A stretch of 64,000 nucleotides of DNA from CAVRZY01 sp963725415. Lineage in GTDB: Bacteria > Acidobacteriota > Terriglobia > Bryobacterales > Bryobacteraceae. Where the stretch lies: assembly GCA_963725415.1 (NCBI GenBank), contig CAVRZY010000166.1, forward strand, positions 29,188-93,187, written 5' to 3'. Positions within the stretch are counted from its first letter, which is position 1; each line of letters opens with the position of its first letter. Position numbers and translations under genes: made by a program. Positions 27,846 through 36,174 of the stretch are shown in pieces. Under the pieces are notes generated by a model. That model saw only the letters and a list, made by a program, of their open reading frames with translations. It did no database searches and was not told the origin of the DNA.

Positions 27846-29057
27846 ATGGCTGACACCCACAAGACCCATCGCCGCTACCGCGAAGACCTTACCGAGATGC
27901 CGGATTGGCTGAAGAAGAAAAAGTGCCCGCAACGGGACAAGTACCTGGCCGGTAAGCGCATCCTGCCCGCCAACCTCACGGGCAAGGAAAAGCTCGCCGA
28001 TATAGTTGATGAAACGTTTCTCGCCTACAACGCAGCGCGGCTCAAAGAAGGATGTCAGTTGTTCGTCGAGAAGATGCTCGGGCCGGATGTGACCGTGGGC
28101 ATGAGCCTGTCGGGCGCGCTGACGCCAGCGGGCTTGGGATGCTCCGCGGTCGTCCCGCTCATCAAGGCCGGTTTTGTGGACTGGATCGTTTCGACCGGCG
28201 CCAACCTCTACCACGACCTGCATTTCGCGCTGAACTACCCGGTGCGCGTGGGCAGCTTCAAGATGGACGACACCGAGCTGCGCAGCAATGACATCGTCCG
28301 CATCTACGACGTGCTGCTGGGCTACAGCGACTGCCTGATGGCCACCGACGAAATCCTGCGCCGCATTCTCATCCAGCCCGAATTCCAGAAGGAAATGGGT
28401 ACCGCCGAACTCCACCACCTGCTCGGCAAGTATTGCGCCGAATGGGAGCGGCAGGCCGGCCTCCAAGACGTCTCCGTGCTGGCCGCCGCGTATCGCGCCG
28501 GAGTGCCCTGCTACACCTCCTCGCCGGGCGACTCGACCATCGGCATGAACGTGGCCGGCGTGGAACTGAGAGGAAACAAGCTGCGCCTCAATCCTTCCAT
28601 TGACGTCAACGAGACCACGGCCTTCGTGCTCGCCGCCAAGCGCGCTGGCGGCAAGAGCGCCGCGGTCCTCTGGGGCGGCGGCAGCCCCAAGAACTTCATG
28701 CTCCAGACCGAGCCGCAGATCCAGGAAGTGCTGCGCATCAAGGAGTATGGCCACGACTACTTCCTCCAGGTGACCGACGCGCGTCCCGACACTGGCGGCC
28801 TGAGCGGCGCCACGCCCAGCGAAGCCGTGAGCTGGGGCAAGGTGGACCCGGAGAGTTTGCCCGACGCCGTGGTGTGCTACACCGACATCACCATCGCCAT
28901 GCCCATCCTTACGCACTACGCGCTGGCCAGGCACAAGCCGCGCAAGCTGAGGCGCCTCTACGATCAGCGCGGCAGGATGATGAAAGCCCTGGCCAAGGAA
29001 TACTTCCGTCATAACAAGGTGAAGATGGTAGACGGCTCCGACCCGGTGCTCAACTAA
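27846..29057 (+). CDS. Deoxyhypusine synthase-like protein, probable homospermidine-type synthase
   Basis: The 403-residue protein covers the whole deoxyhypusine synthase fold: SGALTPAGLGCSAVVPLIKAG, GANLYHDLHFALN, CYTSSPGDSTIGMN and LWGGGSPKNF for NAD binding. The catalytic lysine motif is intact in SEAVSWGKV, and TDITIAMPILTHYAL follows. Bacteria lack eIF5A, and characterised bacterial homologues transfer the aminobutyl group of spermidine to putrescine, giving homospermidine. A decarboxylase gene starts four bases after its stop, which supports a polyamine role. Confidence 0.85.
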   Translation: MADTHKTHRRYREDLTEMPDWLKKKKCPQRDKYLAGKRILPANLTGKEKLADIVDETFLAYNAARLKEGCQLFVEKMLGPDVTVGMSLSGALTPAGLGCSAVVPLIKAGFVDWIVSTGANLYHDLHFALNYPVRVGSFKMDDTELRSNDIVRIYDVLLGYSDCLMATDEILRRILIQPEFQKEMGTAELHHLLGKYCAEWERQAGLQDVSVLAAAYRAGVPCYTSSPGDSTIGMNVAGVELRGNKLRLNPSIDVNETTAFVLAAKRAGGKSAAVLWGGGSPKNFMLQTEPQIQEVLRIKEYGHDYFLQVTDARPDTGGLSGATPSEAVSWGKVDPESLPDAVVCYTDITIAMPILTHYALARHKPRKLRRLYDQRGRMMKALAKEYFRHNKVKMVDGSDPVLN

Positions 29058-29061
29058 TCCG

Positions 29062-30195
29062 ATGACCGCCAGACAACTTCAAGCCATCGCCAGACAGCAC
29101 GGCACGCCTGTGGTGGTGATTGACCACGACATCATCCGCCGCAACTACGCCAGCTTTAAACGGCACCTGCCCAAGGTGCAGGCGTACTACGCCGTCAAAG
29201 CCAATCCCGCACCGGAGATCATCCGCACGCTTTACCGCGCCGGCGCCAGCTTCGACGTCGCTTCGCTGCCGGAGTTCATGCTGGTTTACGAGAACATCCA
29301 GCGCCTCCCGCCCAAAGAGCGGCAGGACTTCATCTGGGACAAAATCGTTTACGCCAACCCCACCAAGCCCAAGGAAACGCTCCAGGCACTGGACCAATAC
29401 AAGCCGCTGGTCACCTACGACAACCTCAACGAGCTGCGCAAGATCAAGCAGTACGCCCCGCATGCGGGCCTGGCGCTGCGCTTGCGCGTGCCCAACACCG
29501 GCTCGATGGTCGAGCTTTCCTCCAAGTTCGGCTGCGCCCCGGGCGAAGCCGTGGACCTGATCCAAGAGGCTTTCCGCATGGGACTGGTAGTGGAGGGCTT
29601 GAGCTTCCACGTGGGTAGCCAGTGCACCAACTTCGAGAACTTCGTGCAGGCCCTGAACATGTCGGCGGCGGTGATCGCGGAGGCCCGTGCGCGCGGCTAC
29701 CAGATCAAGATCCTGGACATCGGCGGCGGCTTCCCCGCCCCCTATAACCGTCACGTCAAGCCCTTCAGCGCCCTGGCCCGCAAGATCAACGCCGAGATCG
29801 ACCGGCTGTTCCCCACGGATATGGAAATCCTGGCCGAGCCGGGCCGCTTCCTGGTGGCCACGGCGGCCACCTCGGTGGCGCGGATCATCGGCAAGGCGGT
29901 GCGCGACGGCAAGACCTGCTACTTCATCGACGACAGCGTCTACCACACCTTCTCCGGCATCATCTTCGACCACTGCCCCTACCACCTGAAAGCGTTCAAG
30001 AAGGGCCCCACCGAAATCTGCGCGGTCTTCGGACAGACCTGCGACGGCCTGGACACCATCTCCCAGTCCGAAGAACTGCCCGACCTGGAAATCGAAGACC
30101 TGGTCTGTGCGGAAAACATCGGCGCCTACAGCAGCGCCTCAGCGACCTGGTTCAACGGTTTCCCGCCCGCGAAGCTGGTGCACGTGAACGAGTAA
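29062..30195 (+). CDS. Ornithine decarboxylase-like enzyme (alanine racemase-fold PLP decarboxylase)
   Basis: The 377-residue enzyme is of the ODC/LysA fold III family. YYAVKANPAPEIIR holds the PLP lysine, FHVGSQC and DIGGGFPAPY bind the phosphate, EPGRFLVATAAT follows, and the TCDGLDTI and GAYSSASATWFNGF motifs complete the active site across the dimer. The TCDGLD pattern and length favour an ornithine or lysine decarboxylase over diaminopimelate. Together with the deoxyhypusine synthase-like gene it should supply putrescine for polyamine synthesis. Confidence 0.85.
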   Translation: MTARQLQAIARQHGTPVVVIDHDIIRRNYASFKRHLPKVQAYYAVKANPAPEIIRTLYRAGASFDVASLPEFMLVYENIQRLPPKERQDFIWDKIVYANPTKPKETLQALDQYKPLVTYDNLNELRKIKQYAPHAGLALRLRVPNTGSMVELSSKFGCAPGEAVDLIQEAFRMGLVVEGLSFHVGSQCTNFENFVQALNMSAAVIAEARARGYQIKILDIGGGFPAPYNRHVKPFSALARKINAEIDRLFPTDMEILAEPGRFLVATAATSVARIIGKAVRDGKTCYFIDDSVYHTFSGIIFDHCPYHLKAFKKGPTEICAVFGQTCDGLDTISQSEELPDLEIEDLVCAENIGAYSSASATWFNGFPPAKLVHVNE

Positions 30196-30550
30196 CCGAG
30201 CGCCCGGGACCACCGGGCACCGGCGTCCGGGTTACTAACGAACTCCCCGGGATAAAGCGTCAGCCACCGGGGTGCCCTGAGCGTGGGTCCGAATTTCAGC
30301 CTCACCGGCAGATAATTCACTTCTTTTCACTGTCGTGCAAGCAATTGTTCGTTATCCTGTGCTGCTCTTCGTACCAGCGCTCCGCACGTGGACAGTTGCC
30401 CATGGTGTTTGCTGCCGGTCTGCTCTATTTGAGACGACGGCGCGCCGGAATAGGCAGACCCTGAATGCGAAGAGTACCGGAAGGAGATTGCAAATCAGCG
30501 GAGGAATCCGAATCCCACCCTCACCACACATGCCCACGGGATGCGCCGAA
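30196..30550. other. Region without a supported gene
   Basis: These ~355 bases contain no convincing coding sequence. One frame ends with PMVFAAGLLYLRRRRAG and then a stop (about 30400-30469), which resembles the end of a PEP-CTERM sorting signal. It has no upstream gene body, so it is at most a relic. Confidence 0.4.
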
Positions 30551-30976
30551 TCAAATCGGCGTCCGCCAGCGCAGCCCCGCAAACCTCGCATAATCACCGT
30601 TTGCTGTAATCCATTCGCAGCCGGATTCAACGGCCAGCGCCGCGAACCAGGCGTCTTGAACCAGGTTCCCGGAGGTCCGGGCGCGCCGGCACAAGTCGCA
30701 GAAGATCTTCCAATGGCGGGGTCCCGGCTCGACGATCTGGCAATGCGGCTGTTCTATCAGGGTCGTCGAAAAGGCCAGGGCGTCTTCGAGGCGGCTGGGG
30801 TGCGCAAAAATGCGCGGGTGCGTCGCGATGCGTACCAACGCTGCCAACACCTGAGGCGACATCCCATAAGCCATCTCACCATTCACTACGGAGTGAAGCC
30901 AGGTTCGATACTTGGCGTGGTCCGGAGAGTCGCTGCGGAAGGCGTACAGCAGCACGTTCACGTCCGGAAGAATCAT
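30551..30976 (-). CDS. vapC: VapC-type PIN-domain toxin
   Basis: The 141-residue PIN domain starts with MILPDVNVLLYAFRSDSPDH (first Asp), has GMSPQVLAALVRIATHPRIF for the second acidic region, and ends with NLVQDAWFAALAVESGCEWITANGDYARF, the paired Asp and the last acidic residue. It starts inside the antitoxin stop (ATGA overlap). The frame is open upstream, but only this ATG gives the family's N-terminus. Confidence 0.88.
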   Translation of the reverse strand: MILPDVNVLLYAFRSDSPDHAKYRTWLHSVVNGEMAYGMSPQVLAALVRIATHPRIFAHPSRLEDALAFSTTLIEQPHCQIVEPGPRHWKIFCDLCRRARTSGNLVQDAWFAALAVESGCEWITANGDYARFAGLRWRTPI

Positions 30977-31230
30977 CTGCGCCCTTCCATGACATCCAGC
31001 AGAGCGGCGCTGTCTGTCAGGTCCACCCCTGGAAGCACCCCTCCGCCAGCCCGGCACACCGGTAGGGTCACGCGCGGGCGGCGGCGCGCCGGCCGGGACT
31101 GCGCCAGCACCAGGCGCAGACCTTGTTCCATAAGGGCTGTCAGCGTCTCACCCCGGCACGACGCCTCCCGCTTGGCCTGTTCGAGAAGACTGTTGTCAAG
31201 CCGCACGGTTGTCCTCATATGTCTAGACAT
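30973..31230 (-). CDS. vapB: VapB-type ribbon-helix-helix antitoxin
   Basis: The 85-residue protein reads RTTVRLDNSLLEQAKREASCRGETLTALMEQGLRLVL, a clear ribbon-helix-helix DNA-binding domain. A proline/arginine-rich linker and an acidic tail (LLDVMEGRR) follow to block the PIN toxin. GGAAA lies nine bases before the ATG at 31230; a second ATG at 31218 is possible. The start codon lies inside a perfect palindrome, the likely autorepression site. Confidence 0.85.
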   Translation of the reverse strand: MSRHMRTTVRLDNSLLEQAKREASCRGETLTALMEQGLRLVLAQSRPARRRPRVTLPVCRAGGGVLPGVDLTDSAALLDVMEGRR

Positions 31231-31232
31231 AT
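31217..31232. promoter_or_regulatory. Palindromic operator over the vapB start
   Basis: ATATGTCTAGACATAT is a perfect 16-bp palindrome covering both candidate vapB start codons. A further half-site ATATGTC lies at 31246-31252. Symmetric sites of this size are what a VapBC complex binds for autorepression. Confidence 0.6.
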
Positions 31233-31249
31233 CAGTAGCGTTTCCATAT

Positions 31250-31309
31250 GTCAAGTCCTTCGGTGTGCTGGCCCGCAAGGTCAACGCCGAGATCGACCGG
31301 CTATTCCCC
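31250..31309 (+). repeat. 60-bp diverged copy of an internal part of the decarboxylase gene
   Basis: This stretch matches 29755-29814 of the ornithine decarboxylase-like gene at about 53 of 60 positions and still encodes VKSFGVLARKVNAEIDRLFP against VKPFSALARKINAEIDRLFP. It abuts the vapB promoter. The vapBC pair therefore stands between the whole gene and a fragment of a paralogue. Confidence 0.75.
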
Positions 31310-31427
31310 AGTAAGTAGCGGCGCGGCTGAGCCGTCTCAGAACACCGTGCGCCAGTCGAATCCGCCGAAGCTCGCGTGGTCCCGGTCCAGGGAGGCGTGG
31401 GCGCGCCGGATGTCAAGCCGGCTAGCG

Positions 31428-32807
31428 TCAACGCTTCTTCTGGATGGGCAGGGCGCCGGCGGGCGTGTCTTCGACCTGGCGCTCGATGGTGTCCTGCCAG
31501 GCGGTCCAGACCTGGCTGGGAAAAGTGGAGAGCAACTGTTCCATGCGTTCCCGAATCTCGCAGACGATCTGCGGATTGCCGGCGGCCACATCGTAGCTCT
31601 CCCCCGGATCCGCGTCGAGGTCATAGAGTTCCGGTCTGGGGAGCGGCAGGTTGAAACGGCCCCCCGCAGGCTCCGGCGCCCAGATCAAGCAGTTGTAGCG
31701 GGAAACATGGAGCTTCCATGGTCCCCGGCGCGCGCACTGTAGTTGCCAGCCGTCGAAGTACAGCAAGGGGTCGCGATCGACTTCCTCCTTGTCTCCCGTG
31801 AGCAACGGCCAGATATCCACTCCGTCCAGCGGCTTGTCCGGCAGCGGGGCATCCGAGAGCCTGGCGAGGGTGGGGAGAAGGTCCATAGTGGATGCGACGC
31901 CCCGGCACACCAGCTCTGTAGGGATCCGGCCCGGGAAGCGCGCGATAAAGGGCACGCGCATGCCACCTTCGTCGGTCTCCCCCTTGCGCCCCCGCAACAC
32001 CCCCGGACTGCCCTGGAACCACGGTCCGTTGTCGCTGGAGAACATGACCAGAGTATTCTCGTCCAGCCCGTTCTCCTTGAGCGCGCGCAGAACCTCGCCC
32101 ACACTCCAGTCGAGCTCTTCCACCACGTCGCCATACAAGCCCTGGGCGGAGGTCCCCAAAAAGCGATCCGAGGCCGCCAAGGGGAGGTGCGGAGCGGTCT
32201 GTGGCAGGTACAGGAAGAAGGGCGAGTCCTTCGACCGCGCGATGAAGTCCACCGCCCGCTCGGTGTAACGCCGGGTCAACGTGTCCAGCCGGGCTGGTTC
32301 CTCAATCACCTGGGTGTTCTGTAGCAGCGGCAACGGACTCATGTCGTTGCTGTAGGGAAGGCCAAAGAACTCATCGAAGCCGCGGTTGGTGGGCAGAAAC
32401 TGGGGCTGCGATCCGAGATGCCACTTGCCGATGCACATGGTAGCGTAGCCCCGGCTCTTCAGCATCTGGGCGATGGTGGTCTCCGTGTCGGGCAGCCCGA
32501 TGTTGTCGGAAGGGAACAGCACCCTGGAGACGCCGACTCGGGTCGGGTAGCGGCCGGTCAGCAACGCGGCGCGGGAGGGAGAGCAGACTGCACTGGCCGA
32601 ATAGAATTGCCCAAAGCGCACGCCCTCGCACGCCAGGCGGTCGAGGTTGGGCGTAAGGATCTTCGATCCGTAGCAACCGAGGTCACCATAGCCCAGGTCA
32701 TCCGCGAAGATCAAGACGATGTTGGGGCGCCGGGCCTGTGCCTGGAGGGCGCCAGCCGCGGCAGCGGCCTTCAGGAAGGTGCGGCGATTCAGCGCTCTCT
32801 GGGGCAT
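31428..32807 (-). CDS. Exported sulfatase (formylglycine type)
   Basis: The 459-residue protein has a Tat signal (LNRRTFLKAAAAAGALQAQA), the metal site NIVLIFADDLGYGDLG and the modification signature CSPSRAALLTGR. Further on are MCIGKWHLG, FSSDNGPWFQGS and the C-terminal YDLDADPGESYD segment typical of arylsulfatases. Its start lies 6 bp after the stop of the arylsulfotransferase gene on the same strand, so sulfate-ester transfer and hydrolysis may be co-expressed. Confidence 0.9.
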   Translation of the reverse strand: MPQRALNRRTFLKAAAAAGALQAQARRPNIVLIFADDLGYGDLGCYGSKILTPNLDRLACEGVRFGQFYSASAVCSPSRAALLTGRYPTRVGVSRVLFPSDNIGLPDTETTIAQMLKSRGYATMCIGKWHLGSQPQFLPTNRGFDEFFGLPYSNDMSPLPLLQNTQVIEEPARLDTLTRRYTERAVDFIARSKDSPFFLYLPQTAPHLPLAASDRFLGTSAQGLYGDVVEELDWSVGEVLRALKENGLDENTLVMFSSDNGPWFQGSPGVLRGRKGETDEGGMRVPFIARFPGRIPTELVCRGVASTMDLLPTLARLSDAPLPDKPLDGVDIWPLLTGDKEEVDRDPLLYFDGWQLQCARRGPWKLHVSRYNCLIWAPEPAGGRFNLPLPRPELYDLDADPGESYDVAAGNPQIVCEIRERMEQLLSTFPSQVWTAWQDTIERQVEDTPAGALPIQKKR

Positions 32808-32813
32808 GATCTG

Positions 32814-33993
32814 CTACGGCGTGTACAGGTCCCGCATGCGGAAGCTCCGATACTCCTGCGTGGCGACCTGAATCGCGTAAACGATTTTCCCTGAGGGATC
32901 CGTCTCCACCGACTCACTCCTGGTGGCGTCTATCCAGCCCAGGTCGAAGTGATAGTTGCCATTAGGGAGTTGCCGCGCCGAGCCACCGCGGCGCAGTACG
33001 CCCCCAGATCGGCGTTGAGGACGAAAGTCGCCATGCGGTTCTGCTCGTCCAGCCGGAGCACCTGACCGCGGCTGTTCGCATTCGCATCGCTCTGGCGGCG
33101 TACATTGCCGTTGTCGAACACCGCAATCGTCGAATTGTCACCGGCCACATACCCGGCATCGTGTTGATGGGAGAACCAGGGGTATGGATCGTCGGAGACG
33201 AACTGGAAATCGCCCTCCTTCCCCAGCCGCCACAGGATGTCGCCGCTTCCCTCTCCGTTGTTGTAGTCGATTTTGATCAGCCAGTCCTGATGCCGGCACG
33301 AGTACAGAATGTTGCCATCCGGAGTGAAACCGAGCGAGTTGCCGTGCAACCAGTCATTCGCCTGTGAAGCCAGATGGAAGGGCGGCCCGCCGCCACACTG
33401 ATGCTGGCAGGTTTCGCCCAGCGTTGCCATCCGGCGAGGATCCAGGTGATCGAAGGCGTCCCAGCTCCAGAGCACTTCGAGGTCGCGATCCAGAACCAGG
33501 ATCATGTCTCCCAGCACGTCCACCTGGCCCGGGCCTTGCTCATCGGTCATGATTTGCTCGGTGCTCGCCAGCACCATGATTCTTCCATCCGGGAGTGTTC
33601 TGGCTTCATGATGGAATCCATTGATCTGGCGTCGCCCCAAGGCGGCCAGTTGCTCGTTAATTCGCGCCGCATTGGTTTCCTGGATGGTCGTCCCTGCCAG
33701 GTCGAACTTGCGCAGGATCTGGTGAGACTGGTCCGCCCCGCCATCCACGATGATTCCGAAGAAGAAACCACCCGGTTCGGGCCGGGTCAAGAACGAGATA
33801 GATCCCGGATAGAACCACACAAGGTTCCCGTACAAATCGGTGGCTACCGTGGTTTCCGACAGAGTGCTCTGAAGCAGAATCCCATCCATTACCGGCGTTG
33901 GCGGCGGCTGGGTCACGGTGTAGGGGGCGAGTTGAAGCTGGACATCCAGGGTGGTCAGGGTCAACGCGGGGCCCTCCTGGAACTCCGATCCGT
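32814..33993 (-). pseudogene. Arylsulfotransferase-family protein, 5' end lost at the join, one frameshift
   Basis: The recognised part starts near SEFQEGPALTLTTLDVQL and has arylsulfotransferase (ASST) features: ATDLYGNLVWFYPG, INGFHHEARTLPDGRIMVLAS, LEVLWSWDAFDHLD, DWLHGNSLGFTPDGNILYSCRHQDWLIKI and WFSHQHDAGYV. The family moves sulfate between phenols using a His nucleophile. The long frame ends early at 32930. One frame over, GNYHFDLGWIDATRSESVE to SFRMRDLYTP ends at 32814, which is the natural C-terminus. The signal peptide and first domain are missing because the sequence changes to a UroD-like gene at about 33,990. Confidence 0.72.
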
Positions 33994-33998
33994 TTTTT
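33985..33998. other. Chimeric join inside an open reading frame
   Basis: A single frame (34945 to 32930) changes here from the C-terminal part of a UroD-like protein to an arylsulfotransferase lacking its start. Both partners are incomplete at this point. A homopolymer (TTTTTT at about 33992-33997) lies at the change. Gene families and base composition differ on the two sides. Confidence 0.65.
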
Positions 33999-34945
33999 GA
34001 ATACTCTGCCAAGTCCACTTGTGCCTCCATACCGTGATCCCAATGGTAGTGGCGCAGGCAGAGCGCGGTTTTCCCCGCTGCGGCTTTCCTGACTGTCTCC
34101 CAGTCCGTCTGGGGAATGGTAAAGTCCAAACCCCGCAGGCCTTCAATCTCCATCATGGGCTCCACGACGTTTTTCACGCTTCCACAGGAATGCACGACGA
34201 TGCCGCCCATGGCCCGGGAAATCAGGCTGTTGTACTTCACGCCGAACTCCCGGTACAGTTTCGGCGACATGATGGCTGCCGTGTCGTCGCTGATCCGCAC
34301 GCCGATCTCACGCGGAATGTACCACATTTCGTGGCCCATGGTGTGAAGGTTGCGGATGCGCGCCAACTGCTCTCTCAGATAGGCGATTGTCGCCTCGGTA
34401 ATCTTCTCCAGCAGCACATGCACTTCCCTGGGGTAGAGCATCGTGGCGGTGATGAAGGAGGTGTATTCCCAGATCAGGGAGGCCGTCACCAGGGGCGAGG
34501 GCACGTTCACCAGCCGCAGCGGCAGGCCGGAGTGGGACTGGAGATAATCGATCCGTTCCCAAGCCTGCCTGAATACGGCGTTCGTCTTTGGATCGGGGAC
34601 CTTCAGGGCGTACACGTCTTGCACATTGTCGTCCCGGATCAGGGGCGTGACCCAGGGATCGGCGTCGTCGTTCACCGTGTACTCGCAGCCAAAGGCGGAG
34701 GCGATGATGTTGATGCCCTGGTTGGGCTTGATGTTGGGCATGCCGTAGTCGCAGATGCCCTCCCGCTGCTTGTGAAAATCCATGTTCCAGCCGAGCTCCG
34801 CCGCGTGATCGGAGAAATACTTCGATGTAGCCGCATGAAAGCCGCCGATCTCGATGAGGAACGGCACCTCGGGGACATCTTCGAGTCGCCAGTTCTTCTC
34901 GATCAATGTTTTCTTTTCTTCGTCGCTCAGCATAATGCTTCTCAC
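33994..34945 (-). pseudogene. UroD-like (uroporphyrinogen decarboxylase family) protein, C-terminus lost
   Basis: About 317 residues follow the UroD/MtaA-CmuA methyltransferase family pattern: GGFHAATSKYFSDHAAELGW, DPWVTPLIRDDNVQDV, YLREQLARIRNLHTMGHEMW and GGIVVHSCGSVKNVVEPMMEIEGLRGLDFT. HSCG resembles the metal-binding His-x-Cys of the methyltransferase branch. The final barrel strand is cut at the join. GTG at 34945 or ATG at 34933 may be the start. It lies 6 bp after the UxaA-type gene, in the same operon as the LarA-like gene. Confidence 0.72.
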
Positions 34946-34951
34946 AAAAGA

Positions 34952-36166
34952 CTACACGGTAGGCCCGATACGGTTTATTGCGAAATCATTGTGTCCCAGA
35001 ATTTCCGCCTTTGTCAGCTTCCCTGATGCGACGGCAATCATCTCGTTGAACAACCGCTCACCGACCTGCTTTACCGTTTCCTCGCCGGTGATAATGGTTC
35101 CGGCATTCAGATCCATGTTATCCTGCATTTTGTTAAACATGTCGGTATTTGATGCAACCTTGAGTGTCGGAACAATTGGCGATCCGGTAGGAGTCCCGCG
35201 TCCGGTTGTAAATACCACAATGTGGCATCCCCCTGCCGCCAGCGCCGTGAGTTGTTCGATATCCTGTCCCGGCGTATCCATATAGACGAGACCCTTTTGC
35301 GTAATTTTTTCAGCGTACTCGATCACTGCCTGAAGCGGTTTGGTTCCTCCCTTGTAAATACAACCCAGAGACTTCTCCTCAATGGTTGTCAGGCCGCCCT
35401 CCATATTACCCGGGCTGGGATTACTGCCCCGCATATCGACATTCATCGCCTTTGCCGAATCCTCGCAGCGCTTGATTGCAGCGTAGCATTTTCCGGCAAC
35501 GTGATCGTTCACCGCTCTTGATGCCAGCAAATGTTCTGCGCCGATCACTTCAGGAGTCTCCGACAACACCGAAGTGCCGCCGGCATCAACCAGCATATCA
35601 CTGACTTCTCCCAGCGCCGGATTCGCCGACATCCCTGAACACGAGTCTGAGCCGCCGCACTCGGTGCCAAGAATAAGCTCTGAAATCGGAATAGGTTCCC
35701 TTACACATAAAGAGGCGTCTTGCATCATCTGATTGGCGGCTTTCGATCCTTCAGCAATCGCCGCATATGACCCGCCGGCTTCCTGGATAATAACGCAATG
35801 TACAGGTTTATGGGGGCACAACCGTTTAATTTCGGCGGCAATATCCTGCGCGCGCATATTCTCACAACCCAGACCGACGACTACGATTCCGAAGACGTTG
35901 GGATGAGTGCCATGTCCGACAAAAACCCGCACGGTCTGTGCGGCGTCGTATCCCAGTTGCGCACAACCATGCTGATGCTCCACCCACACCGATCCCCTGA
36001 CATTTTGTGAAATGGCCCGCGAAACATGATTGGCACAGACGATGGTAGGCATTATCAGCACATGGTTCCGTGTCGCTGCGGAACCATCGCTGCGGCGATA
36101 ACCCATAAAATACGTTTTATCCATCACACACATCACTTGGATTTTTGGACCTGAATATGCCTGCAA
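34952..36166 (-). CDS. UxaA-family lyase, large subunit (altronate dehydratase / SuyB type)
   Basis: The ~400-residue protein matches the C-terminal catalytic part of altronate and galactarate dehydratases and of sulfolactate sulfo-lyase: GYRRSDGSAATRNHVLIMPT, HQHGCAQLG, GLGCEN, LGTECGGSDSCSGMSANPALG, RGSNPSPGNMEGGLTTIEEKSLG and FTTGRGTPTGSPIVPTLKVASN. The conserved Cys residues bind the iron centre. The small SAF-domain subunit is not in the window. The translation start may be the ATG at 36124, giving DKTYFMGYRRSDG. The gene starts 9 bp after the LarA-like stop. Confidence 0.82.
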   Translation of the reverse strand: MQAYSGPKIQVMCVMDKTYFMGYRRSDGSAATRNHVLIMPTIVCANHVSRAISQNVRGSVWVEHQHGCAQLGYDAAQTVRVFVGHGTHPNVFGIVVVGLGCENMRAQDIAAEIKRLCPHKPVHCVIIQEAGGSYAAIAEGSKAANQMMQDASLCVREPIPISELILGTECGGSDSCSGMSANPALGEVSDMLVDAGGTSVLSETPEVIGAEHLLASRAVNDHVAGKCYAAIKRCEDSAKAMNVDMRGSNPSPGNMEGGLTTIEEKSLGCIYKGGTKPLQAVIEYAEKITQKGLVYMDTPGQDIEQLTALAAGGCHIVVFTTGRGTPTGSPIVPTLKVASNTDMFNKMQDNMDLNAGTIITGEETVKQVGERLFNEMIAVASGKLTKAEILGHNDFAINRIGPTV

Positions 36167-36174
36167 AGCAACCG

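Noticed and set aside
27816..29012. A 398-codon frame antisense to the deoxyhypusine synthase-like gene
   Set aside because: It is a shadow of a strongly conserved gene and has low-complexity composition.
30400..30469. PEP-CTERM-like tail (PMVFAAGLLYLRRRRAG and stop)
   Set aside because: There is no gene body or signal peptide upstream, and such hydrophobic-basic endings arise by chance in G+C-rich DNA.
30335..31318. A 327-codon plus-strand frame through the vapBC locus
   Set aside because: The minus strand has clear PIN and ribbon-helix-helix domains. Only the last ~25 residues match anything, the duplicated decarboxylase fragment.
32930..34945. A natural UroD-arylsulfotransferase fusion enzyme
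   Set aside because: Both partners are truncated at the joint, the reactions are unrelated, and the flanks differ in composition. An assembly join explains it better.
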